Shown one piece after another: positions 44,822 to 56,796 of a DNA stretch of 64,000 nucleotides. The DNA is from Isoetes taiwanensis (taxonomy: Eukaryota; Streptophyta; Lycopodiopsida; Isoetales; Isoetaceae). The notes below the pieces were generated by a model that made no database searches, was not told the origin of the DNA, and saw nothing but the letters and a program-made list of their open reading frames with translations. The DNA lies in the NCBI GenBank assembly GCA_021234155.1, contig JAJEKV010000110.1, positions 1,704,338-1,768,337 of the forward strand, given 5' to 3'. The stretch's first letter is position 1. Every line of letters begins with the position of its first letter. The translations under genes and the position numbers were made by a program.

Positions 44822-45030
44822 TGCAAACAAAGCATGTTAAGACTCATTAACATTTCATAAGACAACAGGTCAATGAAAAAATATTAGAACTCAAGTTTGT
44901 GAGAACAGATGAGATGGTAGCTGATATATTTACTAAAGCACTAGCCCGAGACAAATTTGAGAAGCATAGAAGTTCTCTACGATTGGTTGAGATAACTTCT
45001 GAAGGCTTTGGAAAACTATGTCTGAGTGAG
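44822..45030 (+). mobile_element. Ty1/copia RNase H tail
   Basis: The frame gives TKHVKTH, a stop, HFIRQQVNEK, then FVRTDEMVADIFTKALARDKFEKH, the well-known C-terminal end of copia RNase H, and closes at about 45010. Directly after it, TGTTGGAGAGACG near 45031 looks like the start of a copia LTR. The rest of pol is missing. A CACAGTCTCTCCCCCCA block at about 44723 also occurs at about 29978. Confidence 0.75.
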
Positions 45031-45754
45031 AGTGTTGGAGAGACGTCGGGTTGTGGCAGTTCAACTCAGCAGCCATGTTCTTCAGGAGATATGTCATCTC
45101 TTGATGATGTGGATAGAGGCCAAAGAGGCATAATGAAAAGGCATGATCCTCCTTAATGTAGCGATCACATGGTTGTGATTTTTTGCGGGGGCTGAAGTCC
45201 GGCTGCCCTGCGCTGATATCCAGATCCCCGCAGCCGTTCACATGCGCCTGATCCGAAAATCCCCACAGCAGAATTTAGAAAAATAGCCACGAAAAGTGGC
45301 CCAGCGCTGATATCATGAAGACTCTCTATGTTTCGGAGCTCTGCCAAATCTGATCATTTTTGGTCGAGTTTCATGTGATTTGGATTCCTCTGTTGGAATC
45401 GATCAGTATCGGTTCCTCTTTTCTTTGGCCGAGTTTTGGGTGATTCGGCTTCCTCTGTTGGAATCGATCAGTAGCGATCCTATGTTGTTTACTGAAATCC
45501 ATACCTTTGCTTTTATTGAATTCTATACCTTTTCGGAAGCTTTTCGGCCAGATTCAAGAGGAATGGAAGGAGCGGAAACCAGGGCAATAGAAAATCGATT
45601 TGCCGGACTACAAGAACAGGGGCGGGCGGATAAGTTATGTACAAGCAGTCGATCTATTGCTCTATTTCCCTGATCATGCCCGGACTACCAAAAACAGGGC
45701 AAATACAAGAACATGAACAAGGAACAGGGACGGAGTCTGTAAGAAAAAGCACAA
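45031..45754. other. Possible copia LTR and tandem duplication
   Basis: 45366-45480 is a tandem duplication with a 65-bp period, sharing TTCCTCTGTTGGAATCGATC. The rest may be LTR sequence, but no second LTR copy is in the window to prove it. Confidence 0.4.
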
Positions 45755-46025
45755 AAAAAAAACCCTTTTACAATCTGTTTCCAGACTCTCAACCTTAATA
45801 TTTCTTTCAGAAATACCAAGCTTGCAATTAGCAGCCCTAGAAACCTTACAGGATTCGATTTCTAAGCCAAAGACAAAGTTAAGTTTAAACATATCAATAT
45901 CCAAATACAAATGCCATATAACAAAATAAATTGTAATTCCATTTCAAATACCAATTACACATATCCAGTATTTGGTCATAAATGTTATCATTCCCACTTC
46001 ATATAAATATCTGAGAATAACTGTT
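45755..46025 (-). repeat. 271-bp direct repeat, copy at the RT 3' side
   Basis: Matches 49013-49283 at a constant offset of 3258 bp with only two differences seen (CCAGACTCTC against CCAAACTTTC). It lies directly downstream of the RT frame. The RT frame runs across its edge after the motif DITKCYENIPL. Confidence 0.95.
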
Positions 46026-48917
46026 ATCATTCCCACTTCATCTCCGTATAACGGTATATTTTCATAACATTTTGTTATGTCAGCAGAGAATACACTGCTA
46101 ATTCTGCATGGCAAATTCAGGATAACATCATAGGACGAGCTAACGATCCATGATGCATTGATGTTACATTTGTTGAACATGCTATAAGGAGCAGTAAGTC
46201 TGTGGCAAAGTAGTGGCCAGATTTCCAAAAAGTTATTGAGGATTGCAGTAATCCACTGTGCCATTTCAGAAAAGATGGATTCAAAGGCATTTGTGAGCCA
46301 TCTATATTCAGCCTTATGAGCTTTGTAGCTTGCCATCAGGTATGGAAGTTTCTTGTAGCAACATTTCTCACTGCCCAGCTTACTTTGAATATAATCCATA
46401 CATTGAGTTAAGATTGTATCAGGGTCATTTGTTACCTTTTCAAAGTCATCTCCACCCAACCTCATCCTGGCCATCTCCAAGATGTGTTTCTGGCATATAA
46501 AAGCAGGATTGTTGCTGGCCTTGTCCAAGCCCGAAATATACAGATTGTGTATCAGCCATTCTAAGTTTTTGCAAACAAGGGGATCATTCCATAAGAATCT
46601 CCTACTAGGTAAATACCTTCTGATTTCAACCACTTCCATACGCGCATATTGTATTAACAACTCGGTAATTTTCTCCTTGTCCCAATCATTGATGTCCATT
46701 GTATCATACTTATGTACTTCCCAAAACTGCTGACATAATTTGGTAAAATCTTCAATAAAGTTTTGAAACATTAAAGCTGCAATCAGGGATATGGTTAAGT
46801 CCTTTGGCAAACGCCGTCCTTAGTTTAGAACTGTGGATAATTCCCAAGTCTGTAGTTCTTACATGCCCAATACTAGGGTCAATGTATTTAGCCAGGCAAG
46901 GGTTATTGCATGGGCATTTAGTCGCCTTGCCTTCAGCAAACATATAATATGGTTTATATACCTTATCCTTTATCTGTTCAACATATTTCCATGCAAATGT
47001 GGTTTTGTCAACCATCTCTAAGCCTCTATCCTGTAATGCTTCCCCTATAACAATATAGAAAATCTGTCTGATGTCCATTTTTTCCATGGCTTTCGACATA
47101 AAGGTAAGGTGTACAATTCTCTTGTCATTTGTTTCCTTATTGCTCTTCAAGTGCCTTTTTCTGTTAATGTCCCTAATGATAACTCTGGTTTGAGTGCTGT
47201 CCTCCTATATGATCCAACCATATTAGTAAGAAATTAAATTACAATAACCCAAACAAACAAAGTGGCTTTAGACAAAATATAAGATGTTTTTTATAAAAAA
47301 AGCTTGAAACATTATATATTTTTTTGTATGAGCATATAAGCTCAGATATGTAAAAACAAATGCTGTAAATGACAAATGTCAAGCAACTGCTGCATCCTTA
47401 TTGAGTCTGCTCTACTCGTTCAATATCAGAAGGAGTAGTCTCTTCCAAGGATATGACTTTGTTTCCATTTTTACTGATGGTCTCATTACATTGGTAATTG
47501 TTGTTGGCAGCGTTTTGCACTTCCGTATTCTGCATATTGTTGTTGCACTTAGTTAAAGCCATATCAACAGTGATCCTAGGTGCCATCTTTATATTAGCCT
47601 TTGCCACAGGCTTTATATTTCTTCCTTTGACACTTGCCCTTCTGAATTTAGCATTTCTATTACTCTGGACAGCATTTTCCAGCAGAAAGGATAGAGGTTT
47701 TGCTGTTTTTTCAACGATATCTGCCATCCTAGAATTACCATAAAGTGCCTTAAGATTTGTTTCAGAATTATCTGCATAGCACATGGTCATCTCAATCATT
47801 GTCTTTCTCACCTCCAGATACGATAAGTATGCAATGACAGCAGGTTTCAGCACATTGTTAAGTAGCTTTGAAATAATCACCATTTTTTCAATTGGGGAGG
47901 TCCCATCATAAACTGCATCCATATGGTTGAGTAAGTACCAAATCCCCTGGTCAAACCAGATAATCCCACATCTGCAAGAAGATTTTTTGTTCTTAAAGCA
48001 CTTGCACTTGAAATATGGGCAATGAGTGCGCCACATCCTTTTAAGGTAAAAGTCATCTCTTGTCTCAGTTGGAAAGGCCATGTGCCCCTTTTGACATACT
48101 TGGATAGTCGGGTCCTTGGTACATACCTCATCAAAAAAAGTCATATCGAACGGCAGACCTGGATTAATGTAACTAAAGACTTTTTCCAATCTTCCTGCTG
48201 TGGCCTTAACTTTGGTAATTTCATCCTTTGTAATCCCTGCTAATGCAATCCAAGATTCAATGTTAATTGGGGCCAAAGCGCCAAAGTTTTGGCTTTTCCA
48301 TATCGCATGATCATAAGTTGCAGCCAGACATTCAACTGATTGTTCGATGATAATGGGAAAGCATGAGGAGTTTCCCAATGTGAGGTTTGGAACCTCATCT
48401 AAACTGTTCAGGCCATCCTGCAGTTGAGTTTCAGGTGTATACAAAACCTGGTCAGTCATAATTAGGTCTTTCTCTGAAAATAGGCATTCAGACACCTCTA
48501 TTTCTGCAGAATCATCATCAGCAGTATTAAACGAATTGGGAATTTCATTACCCTCTTCCAGGGCTGATAGGCCTTTCATGAAATTTCGTGCCATGTCATC
48601 CTCGAGGCAAGTTCTCTGGTACAAGATATTGTTGATGTCATTGTACACCTCCAGGATAGCCCCCTTGCATTTATTGTACTCAAAATTGGCCTTCTTTAGA
48701 AAATAGAATAATTTCAGCCAACTATTGAATCCCAACCACGTAACTGGAGGCCTCTTTGAAAGTAATATATTCATGAATTTCTTTGGTCCTGATACAAGCT
48801 AAAATGGTCTGCACAGCAATGTTAGGGCTCTCAATCCCACACTCATGATATTTGAAAAGGATGAGTTCCTTTATCCATTGGTCATTGGCATCAGCTTCCA
48901 ACACTTTAGATGGTTCC
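46026..48917 (-). pseudogene. Penelope-like reverse transcriptase, truncated
   Basis: Read downwards. The exon near 48917 follows a TATATAG acceptor. A long frame (48774-47398) has a Cys cluster (CPYFKCKCFKNKKSSCRCG, about residues 252-270) and a Lys/Asn-rich tail. A second acceptor of the same TATATAG type near 47206 opens EDSTQTRV... and reaches CPCNNPC, GHVRTTDLGII, KLRTAFAKGLNHIP. The frame after 46810 gives LPYLMASYKAHKAEYRWLTNA and the RT motif FSADITKCYENIP with its catalytic Asp. The 'KGLN-x-IP' box and this RT type resemble Penelope-like elements and related rvt genes. Frameshifts lie near 48735 and 46775, and everything after the first catalytic Asp, including the second Asp pair, is missing. 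It is therefore dead. Confidence 0.55.
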
Positions 48918-49012
48918 TATATAATCCAATCAGTAATTTAGTATGCCTTTATTCCTGAAATATCATAACTTTATCTTGGTTTCTAGTAAAACTAGAAAAC
49001 CGAATCTAAGAT

Positions 49013-49283
49013 AAAAAAAACCCTTTTACAATCTGTTTCCAAACTTTCAACCTTAATATTTCTTTCAGAAATACCAAGCTTGCAATTAGCAGCCCTAGAA
49101 ACCTTACAGGATTCGATTTCTAAGCCAAAGACAAAGTTAAGTTTAAACATATCAATATCCAAATACAAATGCCATATAACAAAATAAATTGTAATTCCAT
49201 TTCAAATACCAATTACACATATCCAGTATTTGGTCATAAATGTTATCATTCCCACTTCATATAAATATCTGAGAATAACTGTT
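49013..49283 (-). repeat. 271-bp direct repeat, copy at the RT 5' side
   Basis: Near-identical partner of 45755-46025. The pair brackets the RT frames in direct orientation with no TG...CA ends. This fits the 'pseudo-LTR' arrangement of Penelope-like elements better than true LTRs. Confidence 0.95.
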
Positions 49284-50249
49284 TAACATTAAACTATTCT
49301 TCCAACAGGGTTTACAGAAATGAAGAATTCCCAATGGAACATGCTTACTTGACATTATCGAACCATAGCTTAAAAACATCAAAGCATGGAGCAAGAAAAC
49401 CTGGTTACCTGCAGTTAAACAACCAAATATTATCCAGGGTAGGGTAATTAAGGCAGAACTGACAGGTAAGCTATAGGTTTTCTTGGGTTTATCCCCTTCA
49501 CCAAGCTTCAATGAAGACATAAATGTACATGTTAAATTTCAAGATTCGGTCAGTTCATCCTGTCTTCCTTTACTGGGTTTAATTTGGGTCAATTACATAG
49601 ATCCTTACATATCTAAGATGAACTCCCTTACCATGAAGTCATCATGCTTTCAATCTTTATGTTTTCAACCATATGTTGTCAGTAAACCAGTCAGCACCTT
49701 GGCCTTTAATCAAATTCAGCTCTCACTACTGGTAATGAATAGATATATCTGCATAAACCTCGTAAATCTATCTATTATTCTGCCCTGGGGTGTGAAGATC
49801 CTGAGAATCTCACTTCATGCATATGTTATTTAAGTAGTTTCACAAATTCTCTCATTCCTTTAATCCTGCACCAGATCAGTGAACCACCATTCATTTTACT
49901 CACTGACAGATTTTTTCCGGTGTTTTGGATCACGAATTTTCATGCTTAATCTTGCCCATTAACTGGTGTACAACAAGGCCTTCCATAAGTTTTGTAGATC
50001 TCATGAAGTTATTCATGCAGTATCTCAGATATTACCCTTTTAATTCTTCCTAAGATCCACATGTATTTACACAGATTTATTCATATTTGTTCTCAAATCC
50101 TTTATCAGATCCATCAAACTTGCAATTATTAAGTCATATATCTATCCTGGACTTTAATCATGCATAATGCATCCTTACATATTATTCCAATGCAAGATCT
50201 ATTTCTTTTGTTTCAAAATTATTATATCAGCTATTTCTCTTTAGATCAT
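49284..50249. other. Non-coding stretch, possible intron
   Basis: AT-rich. If the basic exon at 50280-50591 belongs to the RT gene, this is intron sequence. Otherwise I see nothing in it. Confidence 0.4.
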
Positions 50250-50279
50250 TCATAAAATATGTAAATATGCAACAAGAAC

Positions 50280-50591
50280 CTGAATGTGTTTCGAATTTTG
50301 CAGATCTCCCATATGTGAAGTTACAGTTGTAGGTATGTTCAAAGCATCAGCCTCCTTAAGAGTTGTGATATGATCTGCATCCCTAGCTTTCTGCTTCACC
50401 ATTTCCTCAACTTTTCCATCCTTAGCAGCAACATTAATCTCTCCATGGGACTGATTTCTGCTATTCTCACCAGCATGACCTTTTGCAGCTCTTCTGAAAT
50501 CAAATAGCTTCTTACTCTTGGGTCCTTCTGATTTCTCAAACTCCAGCCTCTTTCTGGTGGCCATGTTGAGGTCACCTTTCTTCCTACCCAT
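50280..50591 (-). CDS. Basic N-terminal exon, perhaps of the RT gene
   Basis: From the ATG at 50591 the frame encodes MGRKKGDLNMATRKRLEFE... with several Lys/Arg clusters (KSKKLFDFRRAAKG) that could serve as nuclear localisation signals. It closes near 50250. It is on the same strand as, and upstream of, the Penelope-like RT, so it may be its first coding exon. No domain is recognised. Confidence 0.35.
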
Positions 50592-50649
50592 CAATGAAAT
50601 GCTATACACAATATAGCATTCTTCAGGCGCACAGTAGAAGCCGAGGCTC

Positions 50650-51341
50650 TCATTTCAAGTGGGATTTTCGCTGTCCATTATTTATGCAGTGGTTTGGTAT
50701 GTCCCTAAACAGTTCTGTTCCAATTTGGCTGTGTCCTTAGACATCCGACACCCTGGATATAACTAATCTTGAAAAAGGACAAGTACCTTATCCAGGTTGT
50801 AGACGGAGTGCTTGCTCACGCTGATCTGCCACCGTCCCTTGCCAAACGGCCATGGTCGATGATGGCTCACTGCAGTTAGAAGCCCTAAAGCATATATTGC
50901 ATTGCAAGCAAACAAAGTAAAATAATAAGTAGTAATATTTCCTCATTTCGATATCCCCTATGTTATATAAGATGTACCATGATCTCTCCATTGCACATGT
51001 CCATTTGTGCAATGGACAAAAAAAAAAAAAAAAAAAAAGTGCACGAATTTCACAAGAACAGGGCAAGATTGTGTCTGTATTTGTAGTGTAGGTTCCCAAA
51101 TTTCTTTGAGATATTCAAACAGCTGCCTCGATTGTGTTAGTTGACCAGATTTTGTAGTTTTAGGGAGGGTTCCTGTGAACCTATTTCTTTATCTGCTGAA
51201 TAATCCCAGCTGATTAAGTGCTGAATCAGCCAAGCACAAATTTTAGGCTCAGCTCAGCAGCTTAATTTAAGTCCCGCGCGTTTCAGCGTTGGCTGAAAAT
51301 ACCTTCATGTGAACGACCCATAAGGGATGTGCCCTTTTGCC
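50650..51341. other. Non-coding stretch with A tract
   Basis: There is a 21-base A run at 51018-51038. Sequence 51167-51319 begins GGGTTCCTGTGAAC and ends in a loose inverse (GTTCACATGAAG...), perhaps an old MITE. Nothing else is supported. Confidence 0.4.
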
Positions 51342-51352
51342 CTATATATAAG
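51342..51352 (+). promoter_or_regulatory. TATA-box-like site
   Basis: CCTATATATAAG lies in a context resembling a plant core promoter. The frame at 51470-51709 (79 codons, no domain) is the only downstream candidate, so I cannot confirm a gene. Confidence 0.3.
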
Positions 51353-51709
51353 CATCTATAAGCCACGGTTGGGGCTATTCCAACTAGCATAATTCCATGC
51401 TTTGTTTTTGTTCTTCTTCAATTGCTTGCTTTTGTGATAGGACAAACCTTCGTTTTGAAAAATAACTAATTGACAGGAATAAAGGAGATAGATTCTGCAT
51501 CAGATGCTCTTGCAGAGGTCAAATTCATATTTAGCTTCCATTTTGCTCTTGTGCGCATGAAACATGGCTTATTGACGAATTTTTTTTCAAGGGTTGAAAG
51601 GGTAAAGAAAGGCCATACTGGTAATATAAAGCCATGCCAAACAGAGCAATGTTCCTACATGCCAATAGGTCCGACAGATTATTTGTCCTGGAAAAGAAGC
51701 AACGTCTAG

Positions 51710-52323
51710 GAAGTGCTCAACTGGTTTTCCTCCCACCCTTTCACAATAGCCTGCACTAATTACTAGCGTCTATAGCTTATTAGCCATGTACTTAGAATGC
51801 ATCGATTTATCCAACCCCTGATTATCGGGATTCTCCAGCTAAATCGGCCTATACCACCTGGATCGGCGATGCATCCTGCTACCAGGATCCTCATCGTAAA
51901 GGTTCTTCAGATTCTGCTGCCATCGATTCGATGAATAAAAAAAGTTCTCTCTCTTAGTTTTGGCCCACCCAACCGAAGCCAGCCAAGTGGACCCGTGAGT
52001 TCAGTGGTTCTTGCTTTCTTACTAACCTTAACGTTCTAATTAAAGTTCTAGATGACATACATTAGCCATGAATGAAAAAAGCATCCCCTATTGCACTTTC
52101 ATAGTGTAGGTACTCGGGATTTTCTAATTTTGTTACAAAAGCTACTATTTAGTGCATGTTATTAAGCTGAAATGCATGCAATACTGCCATGCATAATCCT
52201 AATTTGTAATTGAGTCGGTATAGGGAAATGTGTTCTTGCACCCCCGTGCCCAAATGCAAAGGAGTCGGGAAAGAGAAATGTCTGCGGCGCAACATGCTTT
52301 AAGGTTGTTAGAGATTATTTTTC
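51710..52323. other. Non-coding stretch, no gene seen
   Basis: No coding or RNA feature is supported. It ends at the target duplication of the small MULE. Confidence 0.5.
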
Positions 52324-52774
52324 GGCGTAGGATAGTCTTACCCTGGATTGGGGATCAGGAGGTGTGATCGGGAGGGCGGATCGGGAGGACGTGTGATCGG
52401 GAGGAGGGGATCCCATTGCTAATCAGCAAGCAGTTAAAAGGGTGATGCTTGCAGTTTAGGGCCATTTTTTGGCCGAATTTTTGCTTGCTGATAGCAGTGG
52501 CGCTACCCTCTCTTCCTCCTTGGCATCAAACTACAGCTCTTCTCAAGCCCATTCCGACCAACCTCGCACAAACCCCAGCCGATTCCGTGGAGGATCGGCC
52601 AAGAAAAATGCATAAGAAAACTTGGCTGATTTTCGCTATAAGGGGCCTTTTTTTTCCGCAGTTACTGTGCAGTAAGGGGATCCCGCCCTCCGGGATTACA
52701 CGCCCTCTGGGGATCCCGTCCTCCGGGATCACACCTCCGGGATCCCCCAATCCAGGGTAAGACTATCCTACGCC
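52324..52774. mobile_element. Small non-autonomous MULE with 9-bp target duplication
   Basis: A 451-bp unit with inverted ends GGCGTAGGATAGTCTTACC..., which match at 23 consecutive positions. It is flanked by the perfect duplication TTATTTTTC at 52315-52323 and 52775-52783. A 9-bp duplication is the hallmark of Mutator-like transposition. The ends share GGATAGTCTTACCCTGG with the giant MULE at 6045-23757, and the inside is full of GATCCCGTCCTCCGGGATC-like words. It has no transposase of its own, so it was presumably moved by a relative of the giant element. It lies about 200 bp beyond the 3' end of the glycine-rich protein gene. Confidence 0.9.
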
Positions 52775-52972
52775 TTATTTTTCTTCTAATTTTTACGCCA
52801 TGGCATTTGGCAGCATCCATAGGAAAGAAATATTATAAAAAGGTAGATCATCATAGAAAGATAGATTTATATATGAGTGATATTAATGAAATATTACAGA
52901 GAGTAGGCCTCGTATATTAGACAACAAGTTTTTCCACATTGTTGTAATCATATGTATATGCTATAAAGTGTT

Positions 52973-53611
52973 TTAATTGCGGCCATCACGTCCATGGGGA
53001 CGATCAAAGCCAGGACCATATCCAGGTCCGAAGCCAGGCACAAAGCCAGGCCCAAAGCCAGGGCCATATCCTGGCCCTCGTGGACCACCAAGTACTTTGC
53101 GGCCTTCAATGCGATGGTCTCCACTATAACCTCCACCGTGACCACCACCATAGCCACCACCATGACCTCCACCATAGCCACCGCCATAACCCCCAGCATG
53201 ACCATAACCACCTCCACCCATATAGTTAGGCTCGTGATTCTCTGGCTGCACATCCAACTTAGCTTCATTTTCTCCAACATGGCTACCACCATGACCACCA
53301 CCATGGCCACCACCATAGCCACCACCATAACCTCCACCATGACCACCATAACTGCCTCCACCCATATAGGTAGGCTCATGATTCTTTGTCTCAAAATCCA
53401 ACTTAGCTTCATTTTCTTCAACACGGCTACCACCATGACCTCCACCATGGCCACCACCATGACCACCGTAACCACCTCTATGGTCATATGGCTCATGGTT
53501 CTGCACCTGCACATTCGACTTCACTTCATGTTCTTCATGAGTAGCCGCCGAAGCAATAGCCAGTGCCAACACCAAGGTGGAAAAGAGCAGTATAGACCAA
53601 ATGCGCCCCAT
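52973..53611 (-). CDS. Secreted glycine-rich protein
   Basis: An intronless 212-codon ORF from the ATG at 53611. Residues 1-23 form a signal peptide (short basic start, then a hydrophobic core LLFSTLVLALAIA). The mature part has three repeats, each with an acidic/amphipathic stretch, NHEP-x-Y, and then a run of GGYGGGHGG. It ends in a PGFGPGYGPGF-type tail and HGRDGRN. Such proteins are structural parts of plant cell walls or the extracellular matrix; the His and Glu residues may also bind metals. I chose this start because it gives a clean signal peptide and lies about 35-42 bp after a TATA box. The opposite strand is also open, a shadow of the low-complexity code. This is the best-preserved host-like gene in the window. 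Confidence 0.8.
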   Translation of the reverse strand: MGRIWSILLFSTLVLALAIASAATHEEHEVKSNVQVQNHEPYDHRGGYGGHGGGHGGGHGGSRVEENEAKLDFETKNHEPTYMGGGSYGGHGGGYGGGYGGGHGGGHGGSHVGENEAKLDVQPENHEPNYMGGGGYGHAGGYGGGYGGGHGGGYGGGHGGGYSGDHRIEGRKVLGGPRGPGYGPGFGPGFVPGFGPGYGPGFDRPHGRDGRN

Positions 53612-53645
53612 CTCGGCTTTACAATGGTACAAATATTGTCCTCCA

Positions 53646-53653
53646 ATTTATAG
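53646..53653 (-). promoter_or_regulatory. TATA box of the glycine-rich protein gene
   Basis: On the minus strand CTATAAAT lies about 35-42 bp before the ATG at 53611. This implies a very short 5' leader. Confidence 0.6.
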
Positions 53654-53699
53654 GCCACATTGTTGGGTGGTGGGTTTCCAAAACGAGTGGGGAATGCGT

Positions 53700-56600
53700 C
53701 ATCACGAATCTCATACTCCAAAAGATATTTTTGACGCTCAAAAAAGGGGCTTTAGTCCAAAACACGAGTTTTAGGGTTTGATCCAGCATCTTTGCTGTAA
53801 AATCATGTGCAGTTCTACGGCAGTAGTGGAGGTAAGCTTTACTGCGCATGGATTGTCTCTCCGACAGTTTTATGATTACTCATTAACTATGCTTAGCTAG
53901 TGCTTAGGAATATCGGATTCTCGTATCATGATAGATAAACATGAAAAGGTGGACCCGAGCTTGTTTTTGCCTTCCAGAATATATATTCAATGCTCAAGGT
54001 AGCTCCTCTTTTATTTCAATTTCTTTTCATTTATAGTACAGAACTAGTCACAAAAATGACAGGCAAGTTATTTTCAAAAGGATGAAACAAAAGTACTATA
54101 CATTCCTTCCAATGGAAATCTGTATTATCCTGAATCTACGAATGGCACCATATTTTTGATGTAAATTGTGGGGAGAGTTTTCCAACGATATGAATGGTTT
54201 AGATAACAGGTAATAAATTGAATACTAGGTTGCGTGCATGCTTACATTTGTAAAAAATATTCCTTTTCGCATTAACACAGCATTCGCATTTCAGGCAAGA
54301 AGAAGTGGATGTGGAATCAGATACTTCTAAAATGGAGTAAGATTCTCATTTTTCTATCCTCGTTGATTTAAAAATATGTCGATGCATGTAGACATGTTTT
54401 GAAAAAGAATACATGCCACGTGCATCAAACATCTGTTCTCATTTGATCATTTTGCTGGTTCAGCAAACCTTTTGCTCCTGACATGTGTATATTTTCTATT
54501 GCTTACAAATCTAACCCTATTGATTAAAAATTAAACCAGCTATCTTAAAGACAAACAGCTTTTTCCTTGGTTTGCGAATCCAACTTGCTCTAGGTGAGGC
54601 ATTATTATACAAGGAAACATGGGGAAATGGTTTGCCTGAAGCATTCAGAGATCACCCATCTATATTATACCGCAGGAACTACTGAGCTAAGTTTGGTGAT
54701 CTCTAAGGATCACCCAGAATTTATGGAACCATGGGTTAAGTTGCAAAGTGGATCATGGCCATTCAATGTTACCATCTTATGCATGTCTTGATCAGCCGTT
54801 GAATGGACCACTACGTGTCATTCAATAGACCTTTAGTGTCCCACTTGCTGAGATAACAACATTCTTCTACAATTTTGCAGAATATGCACTCTAGAAAAAT
54901 CATAACAACATTTTAAAGTAACATAAGGGATTTGAACCCTCAATAACATTTGCTGTTGTTCCAACGCTCATCAGAATAGAAATCATACCTGAAATTAGGT
55001 TCTGCAAATGCTCCACTTCTAATTGACGAGCATCTTCATCCAGCAGTTTGCAATTGCAATCGACTAACAAATGTAAACGTTTAATTCTACAATTATTCAG
55101 TGCACTGTTACCAGGTATCAGGGATAACTCTTGTTCCTAATGAAGAGTGGAATTATAACTTAGCAGTCTAGATATTAGGTTATGTTAGACTATAACTGAT
55201 TATAATAAAGAGGTTTGAACAAACCTGTTTAATTTTTACAGATAGAACTGAACAAACCTACTATTCATATGCTAATGCCAAAGCTTTGAGATCAAATCTG
55301 CTCAGTATGGAAGCGCAACTGCTTGTTTCAGCTGCCTGGGGTTCATACCTGCAATATGTGCATCAGCTTTCATAATCTGTAATATGTTGTACCCTTTTTT
55401 GTGCATTCTTAACAAGTATAGTGTATCTATACAGCTAGGTTGCTGAAAAGTGTAGTATGATATGCATAAATATAACCTAACAGTAGGATCCTTATAGTCG
55501 TTGCTCATTCATTTACACATGGACATGGATATAAGACTAATCTGTAACATGTGCATCAACTACAAAAGTCCTCTCTAAGTGAAGCCAATTTCATTATTAT
55601 GTGTTTTGTTCGATGGTCTTTAATGAAATATTATTGTTGTTGATGAATCTTGATTTCTTTTGCCCTCTGTATATTTTAATGTTTTTAGTATGATGATACT
55701 GATCATCAAATTGAGACAATTTTTACCATAATAGTTCGAGAATTTGCACTAAGACCATTCATCAAAAGTCTTGTTAGCTTATTATCAAAACAAAAGGTAC
55801 TGACCATATGACAATCAACAATAAGTGTCGTGTCACAATTTAGATCGAACTTAAAAAAGAAGTGAAAATTGCATTTACCTATTAGAATAAGAGACATAAG
55901 CGATTCCTTGTTTCTGCTGCTTTCTAAGAGCCTATGGAAACAAATCAAAAAGCATAGTAAACATATTACTGTCAGCATTAAAACAACCCGCTCTGAAGGA
56001 TTTTCGAGGGATAAACCTTTGCAGTAATAAGTATGCTGATAAACTGTACTTACATTTCAATGCATGTTTAAGGACATAAATGAGTGCACTTATCCATGAC
56101 CTCCTCAAGATACGATCCCGGTAACCCTATTGAAGCCATGTCCATCAACACATGGAGCAGCTAGTTCGGCGGGACCAACTCAATATAGCGTGTCAGGATG
56201 TAGTGTCGGACAATTCTGAAAAGTGTGACATTTGTTCTCAATGACTTCCGTTGGCAACACTAACAAAGCATGTCTAGAAATCACCTGCCTGTCTCAATTC
56301 AGAGGCGATGTGCACTTATACGAATTAAAGCTATCAATCTACGTTTCTTCATGGGCAAATGTATACGCAGGTAGTGCTATGGACCCCTTGTAAGCATGGT
56401 CTTGTTCTGGCATTGGTAGTGTGCCTTCTTGACCTCCTATCCAAACCACTAGCATTTCAAAGCTTGTTGAGGAAGGACGCATCAAGATATTGTAATAAGT
56501 GATGGTGATTTTCTTCAGTTTGTACATGTATGCAATTCACATAGTTTTAATGGTACAATCTAGATGATTGACCCAAAGGGGTTTTTTTTTTCTTTAACCA

Positions 56601-56796
56601 TACATATACTCATACCTAGGCGGTTTTATCAGGTAACTTTGGACAATACGTGGTAAAATGGGGGTTTTGGGAATATTTTTAAGGTGTACACAAAGGGTTT
56701 TTGGCAACCCCTTGCACGCACATGACATACCTTTTATATCATAAGTGCACCCTAAAGATTCCATTGGGAGAATCATTGGGCTCGTTTTCTCTTACA
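53700..56796. other. Long non-coding stretch, no gene seen
   Basis: AT-rich sequence with only short frames and no shared repeats or motifs that I can recognise. Confidence 0.5.

Noticed and set aside
45755-49283. True LTR retrotransposon with 271-bp LTRs.
   Set aside because: The repeats lack TG...CA ends, no primer-binding site or polypurine tract is visible, and the RT motifs are not of the copia or gypsy type.
51167-51319. A 153-bp MITE with GGG ends.
   Set aside because: The inverted ends match poorly and no target duplication is present, so it is listed only as a possibility in the stretch description.
52994-53653. A 219-codon plus-strand frame, Thr-rich, opposite the glycine-rich protein.
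   Set aside because: It is the antisense shadow of Gly/His codons. The minus strand has the signal peptide and TATA box.
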